From Haliea alexandrii (GTDB taxonomy: Bacteria; Pseudomonadota; Gammaproteobacteria; Pseudomonadales; Halieaceae): a DNA stretch of 64,000 nucleotides. The translations under genes were made by a program, and so were the position numbers. Shown here one piece after another: positions 19,468 through 30,209 of the stretch. Position 1 is the first letter of the stretch, and every line of letters begins with the position of its first letter. Under the pieces are notes generated by a model that saw only the letters and a program-made list of their open reading frames with translations, did not search any database and had not been told where the DNA came from. The DNA lies in NCBI RefSeq assembly GCF_003719295.1, contig NZ_RFLW01000001.1:1-64000 (forward strand). The letters run 5' to 3'.

Positions 19468-20505
19468 CTAGCCCTGTGCCAGCAGGTCGCGCAGGTCAAT
19501 CATGGCGGTGTTGGCCCGGCTGATATAAGACGCCATCACCAGTGAGTGATTGGCCAGCAGGCCAAAACCGCTGCCATTGAGAATCATCGGGCTCCACACC
19601 ATGTCCTGGGTAGCCTCAAGCTCACGGATGATCTGCTGCACGCTGACCTGCGCGTTTTTGTTGGCCAGCACATCCGCGAAGTCCACCTCCACCGCCTTGA
19701 GGAAGTGAATCAAGGCCCAGGCCGTACCCCGCGCCTCGTAGAATACATCGTCTATTTCCAGCCAGGGGGTGCTGACCAGCATCTCCGCGGGCGCGGGTGT
19801 TGACTGGCGAGCGTTGTCATCCCCGGCCAGATCAGTGTTCAAACGCCGCTGCCCAACGCTGGCGCTGAGCCGCTGGGACAGGCTGCCGAGGCGGGAGCTC
19901 ACGCTGGCAAGCCAGTAGCGCAGGTTATCGGCGCGCGCATAAAACTGTGCGTCGCTGTCGTCGTCATCCTCAAGGCGCACCAGATAGCTGTGCAAATACT
20001 TCACCCCGTCGCGGTACTGGGCTTCAGTCGCGGGCAGAATCCAGCTGTCGGAATTGAAGTTGAGCTGGGGCTCGGCGAGGGACAGATCAGGGTCTTCGCG
20101 CGACTGGGACTGCGAGCGGCTGAATACTTCGCGCATTGCGCGCGCCAGATCCCGCGATTGAATCAGCACACCGAATTCCCAATTGGGGATATTGTCCAGC
20201 CACACACCGGGCGGAGCGACATCGTTACTCAGGTAGCCACCGCGCTTTTCCAGCAGTGTTTCCATGGCGCCAATCAGCGCCGCGGTAGTGGTGGAGCCCA
20301 CGGCCACATCACCCGCCGAACGGGTTGAATAGGCATTGGCTCGCTCGGTCACATCAAAGGGGGTCGGGGTCAGGCTCCAGTAGGCCCCCACCAGCACCGC
20401 CAGCACCAGGTAAACCAGTACCGCAGCACCCAGGCGCCGCAACCAGACACCACCCGGCGCCGCTCCGTCACGCCAGTTGGCAACGCGATCCCGCAATCCT
20501 GTCAT
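19468..20505 (-). CDS. DUF2333 family membrane-anchored protein
   Basis: A 345-residue protein with one transmembrane segment near the N terminus (about 25-46) and a large, mainly helical periplasmic part. YWSLTPTPFDV after the membrane segment and NIPNWEFGVLIQSRDLARAMRE are typical of DUF2333, which has no established function. A good ribosome site (AGGGAGAA) precedes the ATG. It follows the copper chaperone gene by 27 bases and converges with the pentapeptide gene. Confidence 0.8.
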   Translation of the reverse strand: MTGLRDRVANWRDGAAPGGVWLRRLGAAVLVYLVLAVLVGAYWSLTPTPFDVTERANAYSTRSAGDVAVGSTTTAALIGAMETLLEKRGGYLSNDVAPPGVWLDNIPNWEFGVLIQSRDLARAMREVFSRSQSQSREDPDLSLAEPQLNFNSDSWILPATEAQYRDGVKYLHSYLVRLEDDDDSDAQFYARADNLRYWLASVSSRLGSLSQRLSASVGQRRLNTDLAGDDNARQSTPAPAEMLVSTPWLEIDDVFYEARGTAWALIHFLKAVEVDFADVLANKNAQVSVQQIIRELEATQDMVWSPMILNGSGFGLLANHSLVMASYISRANTAMIDLRDLLAQG

Positions 20506-20532
20506 GGTCGTTTCTCCCTGGCCCGCGGGCCG

Positions 20533-21000
20533 TCAGTGATGCCGGTGTGAGTCGTGCCCCTGAGGGGCCGCATCGCGCCGCGTCTCGGCGGACGTGCAGA
20601 TTGGCACACCGTCGATGGTCAGGCACAGCTCCACCGCGTCGCCAACCGCCGGCATGGCGGTCAGGTCGAGCAACATGAGGTGCAGGCCACCGGGGGCGAA
20701 CGCCCGCGACGCCCCTGCCGGAATCCGCACCACCGACTGCTGCTGCATGCGCATCATGCCGTCGACTTCCAGGGTTTCGTGCAGCTCCACGCGCCCGGCG
20801 ATGGCGGCACTGGCAGCGGTCACTTCAATGACCTCAGCGCCGGTATTGCGCACCACCAGATACGCGGCTGTGCGCGTCTGCGTCGGCGGCAGTGCTCGCA
20901 CCCAAGCGTCCTCAAGCAGCGCTTGGGCGAGTGCCCCGGGAGCGACCGGCAGTGCAAATACCGCCAGCAACAATGCGGCACGGATACCCTTCTGACTCAC
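20533..21000 (-). CDS. PCu(A)C periplasmic copper chaperone
   Basis: A 155-residue secreted protein with a signal peptide ending near ALAQA (about 24-26). The copper site H-X(n)-M-X(n)-H-X-M is visible: H in ELHETLEVDGMMRM and the later HLM in GGLHLMLLDL. The C terminus is His-rich (HDSHRHH), likely an extra metal-binding tail. The family delivers copper to cytochrome oxidase. The start is a GTG with AGGAG upstream. It is probably co-transcribed with DUF2333 and lies back to back with dsbD, another periplasmic thiol/metal-related gene. Confidence 0.9.
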   Translation of the reverse strand: MSQKGIRAALLLAVFALPVAPGALAQALLEDAWVRALPPTQTRTAAYLVVRNTGAEVIEVTAASAAIAGRVELHETLEVDGMMRMQQQSVVRIPAGASRAFAPGGLHLMLLDLTAMPAVGDAVELCLTIDGVPICTSAETRRDAAPQGHDSHRHH

Positions 21001-21152
21001 TTTTTTACTCCTGCAATGAAACTATCACAACCCGACAGGCTCAGATTATAACACTTGCGCACCGGGCGGTTGCCGGCAATTCGTTGGGCCGCCCGGCTCA
21101 GGCTGCTACAATCGCGACGCGGCATGCGGCCGCCACCGTAGAAGGATTCTTC

Positions 21153-22865
21153 ATGCGTTTTCTGCTTGCCAGCCTGCTCTGGTTGTCCAGCGGGCTGGCC
21201 CTGGCCCAGCTGCCCACTGGCGCGCCGGCGGCGAACCCCTTTGCACAGCCCGATTTCCTGCCGGTGGAGGAAGCCTATCAGCTGGCGGTGGAGGCTACAC
21301 CCGAGGGCCGCCTGCGGCTCCACTGGCGTATCGTTGAGGGCTACTACCTCTATCGGCACGCCTTCGAATTTCGCCTGGAACACGCCGGCAAACCCCTTGC
21401 CACAGAGGCGGATGTGCCGTCCGGCCTCGCCCGCAGCGACGAATTTTTCGGTGATGTAGAGGTGTACTACAACGAGGTAGACGTGCGCCTCGACACGCAG
21501 GAGCCGGTCACGTTTGCCAGGCTGACGGTGCAATCCCAGGGCTGTGCGGATGCCGGACTGTGCTATCCACCACGCACGGAAGTGTTCGACATCGATTTCG
21601 CCAGTCGCCAGGTGAGCCCGGTGGCCCAGGCCCCCGCGCTGCCCGCCACCAACAACGCCACCGCCGCCAACACCCTGTTGAGGTTGCCGTATATGCTGCT
21701 GCTCGCCTTTCTCGGCGGCGCCATCCTCAACCTCATGCCCTGCGTATTCCCGGTCCTGTCGCTGAAAGTGCTCGGTTTCGCCAACAGCAGCCGCCACGAG
21801 CGTCTGCAACACGGCTGGCTGTACACCCTCGGGGTGGTCGCCAGCTTCCTTGCCGTGGCCGCCGTGCTGATTGGGTTGCAGACAGCCGGGCAGGCCGTGG
21901 GCTGGGGATTCCAGTTGCAGTCACCGGGCTTCGTCATCGCGCTCGCCTATCTGTTCCTCGCCATGGGCCTTGCCCTGTCTGGCATGATCCAACTGGGCAA
22001 CAGTGTGATGAACCTGGGGGGCAGCCTGGCCGGGCGACAGGGATCGGTAGGCAGTTTCTTCACCGGGGTGCTCGCCGTGGTGGTTGCAAGCCCCTGCACG
22101 GCACCCTTCATGGGCACGGCGCTGGGATTTGCGCTGACGCAACCCGCACTGGTGTCGCTGTCCATCTTCTTTGCACTGGGGGCGGGCATGGCAGCACCAC
22201 TGTTGCTGCTGAGCTACAGTGGCCGGGCGCGCGACTGGCTGCCACGGCCCGGCGCCTGGATGGAAACACTGAAACAACTGCTCGCCTTCCCCCTGTACGC
22301 CACGGCCATCTGGCTGCTATGGGTGGCAGGGCGACAAACCAGCGTGGACACCATGGCTGCAGCCCTGAGCGGTGGCCTGCTGCTCGCGTTGGGACTGTGG
22401 TTGTGGCAAGGCGGGGCGGCACGCAAGCTGCTCGCGGTGGCCTGCCTGCTGGGCGCCGTTGCGCTGGGACTGTGGCGGATTCCGGCGCCCGAGGCCACGG
22501 TAACGGCCGGGGATACCGTGCTCGTATGGTCGGAGCAGGAAGTCGAGCGCCAGCGCCGTAGCGGTCGCCCGGTGTTCGTTGACGTCACCGCTGACTGGTG
22601 CATCACCTGTATTGCCAATGAGCAGGGTGTTCTCTATACAGACGCGGTGCAGGCGGCGTTCAGCGAGCATAATGTTGCGTTCCTGGTGGCTGACTGGACC
22701 AATTACGATGCCGATATCGCCAGTTACCTGCGCAGCCACGGCCGTTTCGGTATCCCGCTGTACGTACTCTACCCGGCGGACCCGGCTGCTGCAGCGGTTC
22801 TCCTGCCACAGGTGCTGACGCGCGGCACGGTCATCAGCGCGCTGGAGGGCCTTTCAGCAATTTAG
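21153..22865 (+). CDS. dsbD: Thiol:disulfide interchange protein DsbD
   Basis: A 570-residue inner-membrane protein that passes electrons from thioredoxin to periplasmic targets, including cytochrome c maturation. A signal peptide (1-18) is followed by the N-terminal domain with C131/C137 (GCADAGLCYPP), an eight-helix membrane domain with C197 (LMPCVFP) and C315 (VASPCTAPF), and a C-terminal thioredoxin domain with CITC (483-486). All six redox cysteines are present. The ATG at 21153 starts the signal peptide and has GAAGGA upstream. Confidence 0.96.
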   Translation: MRFLLASLLWLSSGLALAQLPTGAPAANPFAQPDFLPVEEAYQLAVEATPEGRLRLHWRIVEGYYLYRHAFEFRLEHAGKPLATEADVPSGLARSDEFFGDVEVYYNEVDVRLDTQEPVTFARLTVQSQGCADAGLCYPPRTEVFDIDFASRQVSPVAQAPALPATNNATAANTLLRLPYMLLLAFLGGAILNLMPCVFPVLSLKVLGFANSSRHERLQHGWLYTLGVVASFLAVAAVLIGLQTAGQAVGWGFQLQSPGFVIALAYLFLAMGLALSGMIQLGNSVMNLGGSLAGRQGSVGSFFTGVLAVVVASPCTAPFMGTALGFALTQPALVSLSIFFALGAGMAAPLLLLSYSGRARDWLPRPGAWMETLKQLLAFPLYATAIWLLWVAGRQTSVDTMAAALSGGLLLALGLWLWQGGAARKLLAVACLLGAVALGLWRIPAPEATVTAGDTVLVWSEQEVERQRRSGRPVFVDVTADWCITCIANEQGVLYTDAVQAAFSEHNVAFLVADWTNYDADIASYLRSHGRFGIPLYVLYPADPAAAAVLLPQVLTRGTVISALEGLSAI

Positions 22866-23103
22866 GCCCAGATCGCCCCATTTTCCTCACCATTTACTGA
22901 CATTTCCCTGCTTTTCGCCTACTTTCAGCAAACTGGCGCAGAATGCGCGCTGCGCCGTCGCCATCTCCCGGAAAGAGGAAAAAATCGGCTAAATAGCGGC
23001 TAACATCCTCTATTTTCTAAAAAATGCTGCGCGAACATGGACAGCCAGCGGTTTTTCAGCCAGACTTCGCTGAGACGGGTTACGAGCATACGGGCAGGTA
23101 AAC

Positions 23104-23547
23104 ATGGCCACCATTCTGGTTTTACACGGTCCCAACCTGAACCTCCTGGGGGAGCGTGAACCAGCCGTTTACGGCCACACCACGCTGGCGGACATCAACA
23201 ACAGGCTGACCCATGTGGCAACGGAGCAGGGGCACCACCTGCTGGCCATGCAAAGCAACGCCGAATACGAGCTGATCGAGCGCATCCACGATGCCCGCCG
23301 CGAAGGGGTGAACTTCATCCTCATCAACCCCGCCGCATTCACCCACACCAGCGTCGCTCTGCGCGATGCGCTGGCCGCCGTCGCCATACCTTTCATAGAA
23401 GTGCACCTGTCCAATACCCATGCCCGGGAACCCTTCCGCCAGCACTCCTACTTTTCAGACCTGGCGGTGGGCGTGATCTGTGGAATGGGCGCGCACGGCT
23501 ACGAACTCGCATTGCTGGCGGCCCTGCAGCGCCTGGAACAACCCTGA
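23104..23547 (+). CDS. aroQ: 3-Dehydroquinate dehydratase, type II
   Basis: A 147-residue shikimate-pathway enzyme (3-dehydroquinate to 3-dehydroshikimate). [16 protein letters not shown] carries the catalytic Tyr23; [16 protein letters not shown] and EVHLSN with catalytic His101 complete the type II signature. It heads the aroQ-accB-accC-prmA operon, the standard order in Pseudomonas. The 238 bases before it hold the operon promoter, which I cannot place with confidence; CGGCTAA occurs there twice, four bases apart. Confidence 0.96.
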   Translation: MATILVLHGPNLNLLGEREPAVYGHTTLADINNRLTHVATEQGHHLLAMQSNAEYELIERIHDARREGVNFILINPAAFTHTSVALRDALAAVAIPFIEVHLSNTHAREPFRQHSYFSDLAVGVICGMGAHGYELALLAALQRLEQP

Positions 23548-23572
23548 AACAAAAACCAGAGAGAGCCCTATC

Positions 23573-24034
23573 ATGGACATTCGCAAAGTTAAGAAGCTGA
23601 TCGAATTGCTGGAAGAGTCCAACATCGATGAGATTGAAATCAAGGAGGGCGAGGAGTCTGTCCGCATCAGCCGCAACAGCGCACAGCCGCTGATGGCGGC
23701 CTACGCGCAGCCCCCCGCGCCTGCGCCCGCACCGAGTGCGCCGGTGGCAGCGGCGGCCCCCGTTGCAGAGGCCTCGGCCCCCAGCGCACCTGCTCACAGC
23801 GGCAATGTTATCACCTCGCCGATGGTGGGCACCTTCTATCGGTCACCATCGCCCACGTCGGCCGCTTTTGTTGACGTAGGCCAGAGCGTCAAGGTCGGCG
23901 ATGTCCTCTGCATCGTTGAGGCCATGAAAATGATGAACCAGATCGAGGCAGACAAGTCCGGCACCATTGAGGCAATCCTGGTCGACAACGGTGAGGCGGT
24001 CGAATTCGAACAGCCTCTGTTCTCCATCGTCTGA
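23573..24034 (+). CDS. accB: Biotin carboxyl carrier protein of acetyl-CoA carboxylase
   Basis: A 153-residue carrier for the first step of fatty-acid synthesis. The C-terminal biotinyl domain has EAMKM with the biotinylated Lys119. An Ala/Pro-rich flexible linker (about 42-75) joins it to the N-terminal [15 protein letters not shown] segment. The ATG at 23573 is the standard start, 26 bases after aroQ. Confidence 0.97.
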   Translation: MDIRKVKKLIELLEESNIDEIEIKEGEESVRISRNSAQPLMAAYAQPPAPAPAPSAPVAAAAPVAEASAPSAPAHSGNVITSPMVGTFYRSPSPTSAAFVDVGQSVKVGDVLCIVEAMKMMNQIEADKSGTIEAILVDNGEAVEFEQPLFSIV

Positions 24035-24077
24035 CACAGCCCCCGGCGCCTGCGCGCCGCAAGCAGAGGAATACATC

Positions 24078-25430
24078 ATGGCCAAGCTGGAAAAGGTTCT
24101 CATCGCCAATCGCGGTGAGATAGCCCTGCGGATTCTTCGAGCCTGCAAGGAGATGGGCATCAAGACCGTAGCGGTGCACTCCAAGGCAGATCGCGAGTTG
24201 ATGCACGTGCGCCTCGCGGATGAATCAGTCTGTATCGGCCCCGCGGCCTCGACTGCAAGCTACCTCAACGTCCCGGCCATCATCAGCGCCGCCGAGGTGA
24301 CCAATGCAAGCGCCATTCACCCGGGCTACGGGTTTCTGGCAGAGAACGCCGACTTCGCGGAGCAGGTGGAGAAAAGCGGCTTCATCTTTATCGGCCCGAA
24401 GGCTGACACCATCCGCCTGATGGGTGACAAGGTATCGGCCATTGACGCCATGAAGAAGACCGGCGTGCCCACAGTGCCCGGTTCTGACGGCCCACTCACG
24501 GACGATGCGGAGCGCACACTGGATATCGCCCGGCGCATTGGCTATCCGGTGATCGTCAAGGCTGCCGCTGGCGGCGGCGGCCGCGGCATGCGGGTCGTGC
24601 ATAATGAAGCGGCGCTGCTGAACTCGGTACAGCTCACCCAGGCGGAGGCCGCGGCGGCCTTCGGCTCCGGCGTCGTTTATCTGGAGAAATTCCTGCAGAA
24701 ACCGCGCCACGTGGAAGTGCAGGTGATCGCTGACGGCCAGGGCCACGCCATTCACCTGGGCGACCGCGACTGCTCCTTGCAGCGGCGCCACCAGAAAGTG
24801 CTGGAGGAAGCGCCGGCACCTGGCGTCGACGAGCACCTGCGTGCGCAAGTGGCTGAAGCCTGTGTGAATGCCTGTATCGAAATCGGCTACCGCGGTGCCG
24901 GCACCTTCGAATTTCTCTACGAAGACGGCGGCTTTTACTTCATTGAGATGAACACCCGGGTGCAGGTCGAACACCCTGTCACCGAGCTGATTACCGGCAT
25001 CGATATCGTGCGTGAACAACTGCGTATCGCCAGCGGCCTGCCCCTTTCCGTCACCCAGGAGCAGGTCGCCTTCCGCGGACACGCGTTCGAGTGTCGCATC
25101 AATGCCGAAGACCACCAGACGTTCATGCCCTCGCCAGGCAAAGTCACCACGTTTCACGCGCCCGGTGGCCCCGGCATTCGCGTCGATTCCCACCTGTATG
25201 ACGGCTATACGGTGCCGCCCTTCTACGACTCACTGATCGCCAAGATCATCAGTTACGGCGAGGACCGCGAGATCGCCCTGGCGAGAATGCGCCAGGCGCT
25301 CGATGAATTGGTTATCGAAGGTATTCGCACCAACACGGCACTGCATCGGGAACTGGTTCGGGACCGCTCCTTCCAGGCTGGCGGAGTAAGTATTCACTAC
25401 CTTGAAAGCAAGCTGGAAGACTGGAACTAG
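24078..25430 (+). CDS. accC: Biotin carboxylase subunit of acetyl-CoA carboxylase
   Basis: A 450-residue ATP-grasp enzyme that carboxylates the biotin on AccB. The N terminus [16 protein letters not shown] is diagnostic; the Gly-rich ATP loop [11 protein letters not shown] and the [14 protein letters not shown] active-site segment are present. Length equals E. coli AccC. The prmA start codon overlaps the stop by one base (TAGTG). Confidence 0.98.
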   Translation: MAKLEKVLIANRGEIALRILRACKEMGIKTVAVHSKADRELMHVRLADESVCIGPAASTASYLNVPAIISAAEVTNASAIHPGYGFLAENADFAEQVEKSGFIFIGPKADTIRLMGDKVSAIDAMKKTGVPTVPGSDGPLTDDAERTLDIARRIGYPVIVKAAAGGGGRGMRVVHNEAALLNSVQLTQAEAAAAFGSGVVYLEKFLQKPRHVEVQVIADGQGHAIHLGDRDCSLQRRHQKVLEEAPAPGVDEHLRAQVAEACVNACIEIGYRGAGTFEFLYEDGGFYFIEMNTRVQVEHPVTELITGIDIVREQLRIASGLPLSVTQEQVAFRGHAFECRINAEDHQTFMPSPGKVTTFHAPGGPGIRVDSHLYDGYTVPPFYDSLIAKIISYGEDREIALARMRQALDELVIEGIRTNTALHRELVRDRSFQAGGVSIHYLESKLEDWN

Positions 25431-26323
25431 TGAGCTGGCTGCAACTTCGACTGGACACCAGCCCGGCGCTGGCAAACGCGCTTGAGGAGCATTTGCTGGC
25501 GGCAGGTGCGGTGGCGGTGACCATGGAGGACAACGCTGACCAGCCGGTGCTGGAGCCCGGCGTGGGCGAGACCCCACTGTGGCAACAGACCCGGCTCACG
25601 GGCCTGTTTCCCGCCGATACCCACATGCCCGCGGTGCTCGCCCGCATCCCTGAAGCGCTGCTGCAGGGATGCAATCAGCGGGTGGAAATCCTGGAAGACA
25701 AAGACTGGGAGCGCGAGTGGATCAGCCACTACCAGCCCATGCGTTTCGGCCAGCGCTTGTGGGTGTGCCCAAGCTGGATGGACCCGCCGGAGCCGGACGC
25801 CGTCAACCTGCTGCTCGATCCGGGTCTGGCGTTTGGCACTGGCACGCACCCGACCACCGCATTATGCCTGGGCCAGCTTGAACAGCTAACGCAACCGGGT
25901 CAGACCGTGGTCGACTATGGCTGTGGCTCTGGCATCCTGGCGGTGGCCGCCCTCAAACTCGGCGCCGAGCGCGGCCTGGGTGTGGATAACGACCCGCAGG
26001 CACTGGTCGCGAGCCGCGAGAACGCCAGGCGCAACAGCATTGCCGAGGAACGCTTCACGGTCACCCTGCCGGATGTGCAGACCAACGCCGCCTGGCGGGG
26101 CCAGGCCGATGTGGTAGTGGCAAACATTCTTGCCGGGCCGCTGGCGGAGCTTTCAGATACGCTGCTCAGCCTGCTCAAACCGGGGGGCACCCTGCTGCTG
26201 TCCGGCCTGTTGCAGAACCAGGCCGCCGTGTTGTGCACACATTACGCACCCCGCCTCACCCTGCACGTGGCAGGAGAGCGCGAGGACTGGGTTTGCCTGC
26301 AGGGCACGCTGCCCGCCGCCTGA
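25430..26323 (+). CDS. prmA: Ribosomal protein L11 methyltransferase
   Basis: A 297-residue SAM-dependent enzyme that methylates ribosomal protein L11. The segment DPGLAFGTGTHPTT and the SAM motif DYGCGSGILAVAALKLGA are typical of PrmA, and ANILAGPL is the substrate-side NxxxxP-type motif. The GTG start at 25430 overlaps the accC stop, so translation is coupled. Confidence 0.95.
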   Translation: MSWLQLRLDTSPALANALEEHLLAAGAVAVTMEDNADQPVLEPGVGETPLWQQTRLTGLFPADTHMPAVLARIPEALLQGCNQRVEILEDKDWEREWISHYQPMRFGQRLWVCPSWMDPPEPDAVNLLLDPGLAFGTGTHPTTALCLGQLEQLTQPGQTVVDYGCGSGILAVAALKLGAERGLGVDNDPQALVASRENARRNSIAEERFTVTLPDVQTNAAWRGQADVVVANILAGPLAELSDTLLSLLKPGGTLLLSGLLQNQAAVLCTHYAPRLTLHVAGEREDWVCLQGTLPAA

Positions 26324-26334
26324 CCACTCGCAAG

Positions 26335-27174
26335 TCAGCCCTCGCGGCCCAGAACCCCCGCCATCGCCTCCTCGCCGAACAGATGGGTCAGCCCACCGGT
26401 CATGTCGGGGTGCCGCCGCAGGCACTGGCCGCCATCCACATTGAAGCACTGCCCGGTCACCCAGGACGACTCGGGACCCGCCAGATAGCGAACACTGGCG
26501 GCAATATCTTCCGGTTCTCCGGGACGCTGCAGGGGTATCTGCTCTTTGAACGCCTGAATCATCTCGGGGCTGGCAAACAGATCACCCGTGGCATCACTGC
26601 GTGTCAGCCCCGGGCGTACCGCGTTGATACGCAGGCCCAGATAGGAAAGCTCGTCAGCGGCGGAACGCACCAGGCCTTCCAGCCCAGCCTTGCCCGCGCA
26701 GTAGGCCGACAGCCAGGGAAACGGCATGCCTGCTGTGGTTGAGGAAATGCATACGATGCTACCGCCGCGCGCCATCACCGGCGCCGCGTGTCGTACCGCG
26801 AGAAAAACGGATCCAATATTCAGGTCCAGCTCCTGGCGCAAGCCATCCAGGTCCTGCAGCAGCAGCGGCTTGAAGCCACCACCGCCCACCGTGGGTACCA
26901 CAATATCCAGGCGTCCGGCTATGGCGTGCGCCATATCCACCGCCCTGCAGACATCATCCTGTTGCAGCGCATCGCCGGGGCAGAGACTGACCTGTCCGCC
27001 CGGCACCGCCTCCAGCAACGCCTGGCGCACTGCCTGCAGTGCCTCCTCCCGGCGCCCCATCAATACCACAGCCGCCCCGTCCGCCAGCAGGGCGCGTGCG
27101 CACGCAGCGCCGATACCACCGGCACCACCGGTTACCAGAGCTGTTTTACCCTGCAAAGCATTCACTGTCGTCAT
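26335..27174 (-). CDS. Short-chain dehydrogenase/reductase
   Basis: A 279-residue classical SDR. The cofactor motif TGGAGGIG, the catalytic Ser in ISSTT, and YCAGK (YxxxK) are intact. An Arg at the end of the second beta strand (LMGRREE) suggests NADP preference. The C-terminal region extends past the usual 250 residues. Ribosome site AAGGA precedes the ATG. It is convergent with prmA and divergent from dusB. Substrate is unknown. Confidence 0.85.
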   Translation of the reverse strand: MTTVNALQGKTALVTGGAGGIGAACARALLADGAAVVLMGRREEALQAVRQALLEAVPGGQVSLCPGDALQQDDVCRAVDMAHAIAGRLDIVVPTVGGGGFKPLLLQDLDGLRQELDLNIGSVFLAVRHAAPVMARGGSIVCISSTTAGMPFPWLSAYCAGKAGLEGLVRSAADELSYLGLRINAVRPGLTRSDATGDLFASPEMIQAFKEQIPLQRPGEPEDIAASVRYLAGPESSWVTGQCFNVDGGQCLRRHPDMTGGLTHLFGEEAMAGVLGREG

Positions 27175-27311
27175 AAGTCATCCTTATTGATTATTGGCTG
27201 CAACGATCCCGAGTTTAACGCGCAACACACATCCACCACAGTGCGCTTTAACCCCGCGCCACGGTGGCGTATCATACGCTGCTTCCTGAAGCGACCTCAC
27301 AGCCTCCCCCA

Positions 27312-28298
27312 ATGCCGCGAATCGGGCCCTACACACTCACCAACGCCGTTGCCCTGGCGCCCATGGCGGGCGTAACCGACCTGCCGTTCCGGCAACTGTG
27401 CGCCCGGCTCGGTGCCGGCCTGGTGGTGTCCGAGATGGTCAACAGCAATCCGCGTCTGCGCAACACGGACAAAACCCGCCTGCGCACGCGCCACGACGCT
27501 GAAATCGAGCCGCGCTCGGTGCAGATCGCCGGCAACGATCCGCAGCAGATGGCCGAGGCGGCACGCTACAACGTTGCGCTGGGCGCGCAGCTGATCGACC
27601 TCAATATGGGCTGCCCGGCAAAAAAGGTCTGCCGCAAGGCGGCCGGCTCTGCGCTGCTGGCTGATGAATCGCTGGTGGAAAGTATTCTGCGCGCCGTGGT
27701 GGCCGCCGTGGCCGTGCCAGTCACACTCAAAATACGTACCGGCCCCGCGCCGGAATCGCGCAACGGTGTGAGCATCGCGCGTATTGCCGAGGATGCCGGC
27801 ATCGCCGCCCTCGCCGTGCATGGCCGCACCCGCGCCTGTGCATTTCGCGGCCACGCGGAATACGACACCATCGCCGACATCGTGGCGGCGGTCGATATGC
27901 CGGTCTACGCCAACGGCGATATCGATTCCGCCGAGAAAGCCGAGGCCGTGCTCCGCCACACCGGGGCCGCCGGAGTCATGATCGGCCGCGCCGCCCAGGG
28001 CCGCCCCTGGCTATGCGGGCAGATCGCCGGGCGACTGGCCAGTGGCGTGACACCTTCCGCGCCGTCACTGGAACAACAAGTCGCCCTGCTGCACAACCAC
28101 GTTCGCGCCCTGCATGCTTTCTACGGCGACTTCCTCGGCCCGCGCATTGCACGCAAGCACGTTGGCTGGTTCCTGCAACACCAACCACAGTGGCTGGCAC
28201 ACCGGGCCGCCTTCAACGCCCTGACCGACAGTAGCGCCCAGCTTCACATGATTGATTGTCTCTTTACGCGCACCGGCGCAGAGAACCTTGCAGCATGA
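27312..28298 (+). CDS. dusB: tRNA-dihydrouridine synthase B
   Basis: A 328-residue FMN enzyme that reduces uridine to dihydrouridine in t[15 protein letters not shown] is the N-terminal FMN signature; NMGCPAKKV carries the catalytic Cys; HGRTR and YANGDI are FMN-binding loops. I chose the ATG at 27312, which starts as in other DusB proteins; an in-frame ATG at 27264 is possible. The fis start overlaps the stop (ATGA), the standard dusB-fis operon. Confidence 0.94.
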   Translation: MPRIGPYTLTNAVALAPMAGVTDLPFRQLCARLGAGLVVSEMVNSNPRLRNTDKTRLRTRHDAEIEPRSVQIAGNDPQQMAEAARYNVALGAQLIDLNMGCPAKKVCRKAAGSALLADESLVESILRAVVAAVAVPVTLKIRTGPAPESRNGVSIARIAEDAGIAALAVHGRTRACAFRGHAEYDTIADIVAAVDMPVYANGDIDSAEKAEAVLRHTGAAGVMIGRAAQGRPWLCGQIAGRLASGVTPSAPSLEQQVALLHNHVRALHAFYGDFLGPRIARKHVGWFLQHQPQWLAHRAAFNALTDSSAQLHMIDCLFTRTGAENLAA

Positions 28299-28603
28299 AA
28301 GACCTCGAACCACCCTCGCTACATCCCGACACCCAGCCCGCCAGCGCTCACCCCGAGCCCGCACCCGAGCGACTGCACGATGCCGTGGCGCGCGCCGTGG
28401 GCGAATACCTTGAAGCGCTGGATGGCCAGTCGACAACCGACTTCTACAATCTGGTACTGGCCGAGGTGGAGGCACCGCTGCTGCGCGCGGTCATGGACTA
28501 CACCCGCAACAACCAGACCCGGGCGTCCCACATGCTGGGGCTGAACCGCGGCACGCTGCGCAAGAAACTCAAACAGTACCAACTCATTTCCGACAAAAGC
28601 TGA
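28295..28603 (+). CDS. fis: DNA-binding protein Fis
   Basis: A 102-residue nucleoid protein that bends DNA and activates rRNA promoters. The C-terminal helix-turn-helix [20 protein letters not shown] is diagnostic, and [16 protein letters not shown] is the dimer helix. The ATG overlaps the dusB stop by four bases. The N terminus (Pro/Glu-rich) differs from E. coli as is usual. A likely target, an rRNA promoter, lies at the left edge of the window. Confidence 0.95.
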   Translation: MKDLEPPSLHPDTQPASAHPEPAPERLHDAVARAVGEYLEALDGQSTTDFYNLVLAEVEAPLLRAVMDYTRNNQTRASHMLGLNRGTLRKKLKQYQLISDKS

Positions 28604-28620
28604 CAGGCAACCCAAAAACC

Positions 28621-30195
28621 ATGAGCGACTCTCACCTCGTACCCGTTCGACGCGCACTCATCAGCGTCTCCGATAAAACCGGCATCGTCGAATTCGCCAC
28701 CGAACTGCAGGCGCTCGGCGTGGCGCTGCTCTCGACCGGCGGCACCTATCGCCTGCTGCGCGACAGCGGCCTTGAGGTCACCGAAGTGGCAGACCACACC
28801 GGCTTCCCGGAAATGATGGACGGACGCGTGAAGACCCTGCACCCGAAGATCCACGGCGGCATACTGGCGCGGCGCGGGCAAGATGACGCGGTAATGGCCG
28901 AGCATGGTATCGACGCCATCGACATGGTGATCGTCAACCTCTACCCCTTCGAGGCCACGGTCGCCAAGCCGGATTGCACCCTGGAAGACGCGGTGGAGAA
29001 CATCGACATTGGCGGGCCCACCATGGTGCGCGCCGCGGCGAAGAACCACCGCTGGGTAAACATTGTGGTCAACGCCGGCGACTACACACGCATCATCGAG
29101 GAAATGCGTACCCATGAGGGCGCCACCACACTGGCAACCCGCTTCGACCTCGCCATTCGCGCCTACGAGCACACTGCAGCCTACGACGGCGCCATCGCCA
29201 ATCACTTCGGCAAACTCGCCCCCGGCGGTTCGCCGGTGTTCCCGCGCACGTTCAACACCCAATTCCACAAGGCACAGGAGATGCGCTACGGCGAGAACCC
29301 GCATCAGAAGGCCGCCTTCTACGTTGAGGCACAGCCGGCCGAGGCCGGCATCGCCACCGCCCGGCAACTGCAGGGCAAGGCGCTGTCCTATAACAATGTG
29401 GCGGATACCGATGCCGCGCTGGAGTGCGTGAAAAATTTTGCCGAACCCGCCTGCGTCATCGTCAAGCACGCCAACCCCTGCGGTGTTGCCGTGGCCGCAA
29501 ACCTGCTGGAGGCGTACAACCTCGCCTTTGCCACCGACCCCGAATCTGCCTTTGGCGGCATTATCGCCTTCAATCGCGAGCTGGATGCCGAGACGGCGCA
29601 GGCCATTGTGGAACGGCAGTTCGTAGAGGTGATTATCGCGCCCGCGGTCAGCGCCGGGGCACAGGAGGTAGTGGCGGCCAAGCAGAATGTGCGGGTGCTC
29701 GCCTGTGGCAACTGGAGCGACAGCCAACCGGCCCTGGACTACAAGCGGGTGAACGGTGGCCTGCTGGTGCAAGACCGCGACCTGGGTATGGTTGAGCGTG
29801 GCGATTTGCGCATTGTCAGCAAGCAGCAACCCACGCCGCAGCAGATGCTGGACCTGCTGTTCGCTTGGAAAGTCGCCAAATTCGTCAAATCCAACGCCAT
29901 CGTCTACGCCACCAATGGCCAGACGGTGGGTGTGGGCGCCGGGCAGATGAGCCGCGTGAATTCGGCGCGCATCGCCGCCATCAAGGCCGAGCACGCGGGC
30001 CTCGCCGTGCGTGGCTCAGTGATGGCGTCCGACGCGTTCTTCCCCTTCCGCGACGGCATCGACAACGCTGGCAAGGCAGGTATTGCGGCGGTTATCCAGC
30101 CAGGTGGCTCCATTCGTGACGAGGAAGTCATTGCCGCCGCTGATGAACACGACATGGCCATGGTGTTTACCGGCATGCGCCATTTCCGCCACTAA
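28621..30195 (+). CDS. purH: Bifunctional AICAR transformylase / IMP cyclohydrolase
   Basis: A 524-residue enzyme that catalyses the last two steps of IMP synthesis. The N-terminal IMP cyclohydrolase (MGS-like) domain has [10 protein letters not shown] and STGGTYRLL; the C-terminal transformylase has KHANPCGVA and SNAIVYA. Length matches E. coli PurH (529). It follows fis by 17 bases and precedes purD by 14. Confidence 0.97.
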   Translation: MSDSHLVPVRRALISVSDKTGIVEFATELQALGVALLSTGGTYRLLRDSGLEVTEVADHTGFPEMMDGRVKTLHPKIHGGILARRGQDDAVMAEHGIDAIDMVIVNLYPFEATVAKPDCTLEDAVENIDIGGPTMVRAAAKNHRWVNIVVNAGDYTRIIEEMRTHEGATTLATRFDLAIRAYEHTAAYDGAIANHFGKLAPGGSPVFPRTFNTQFHKAQEMRYGENPHQKAAFYVEAQPAEAGIATARQLQGKALSYNNVADTDAALECVKNFAEPACVIVKHANPCGVAVAANLLEAYNLAFATDPESAFGGIIAFNRELDAETAQAIVERQFVEVIIAPAVSAGAQEVVAAKQNVRVLACGNWSDSQPALDYKRVNGGLLVQDRDLGMVERGDLRIVSKQQPTPQQMLDLLFAWKVAKFVKSNAIVYATNGQTVGVGAGQMSRVNSARIAAIKAEHAGLAVRGSVMASDAFFPFRDGIDNAGKAGIAAVIQPGGSIRDEEVIAAADEHDMAMVFTGMRHFRH

Positions 30196-30209
30196 GCGAG
30201 AGAGCATTG

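Noticed and set aside
22866-23103. Small RNA or riboswitch before aroQ
   Set aside because: Only a short direct repeat (CGGCTAA twice) is visible; no conserved structure recognised.
28498-29994. 498-codon open frame antisense to purH
   Set aside because: Antisense to a complete purH; composition is a mirror of the real gene and no domain is visible.
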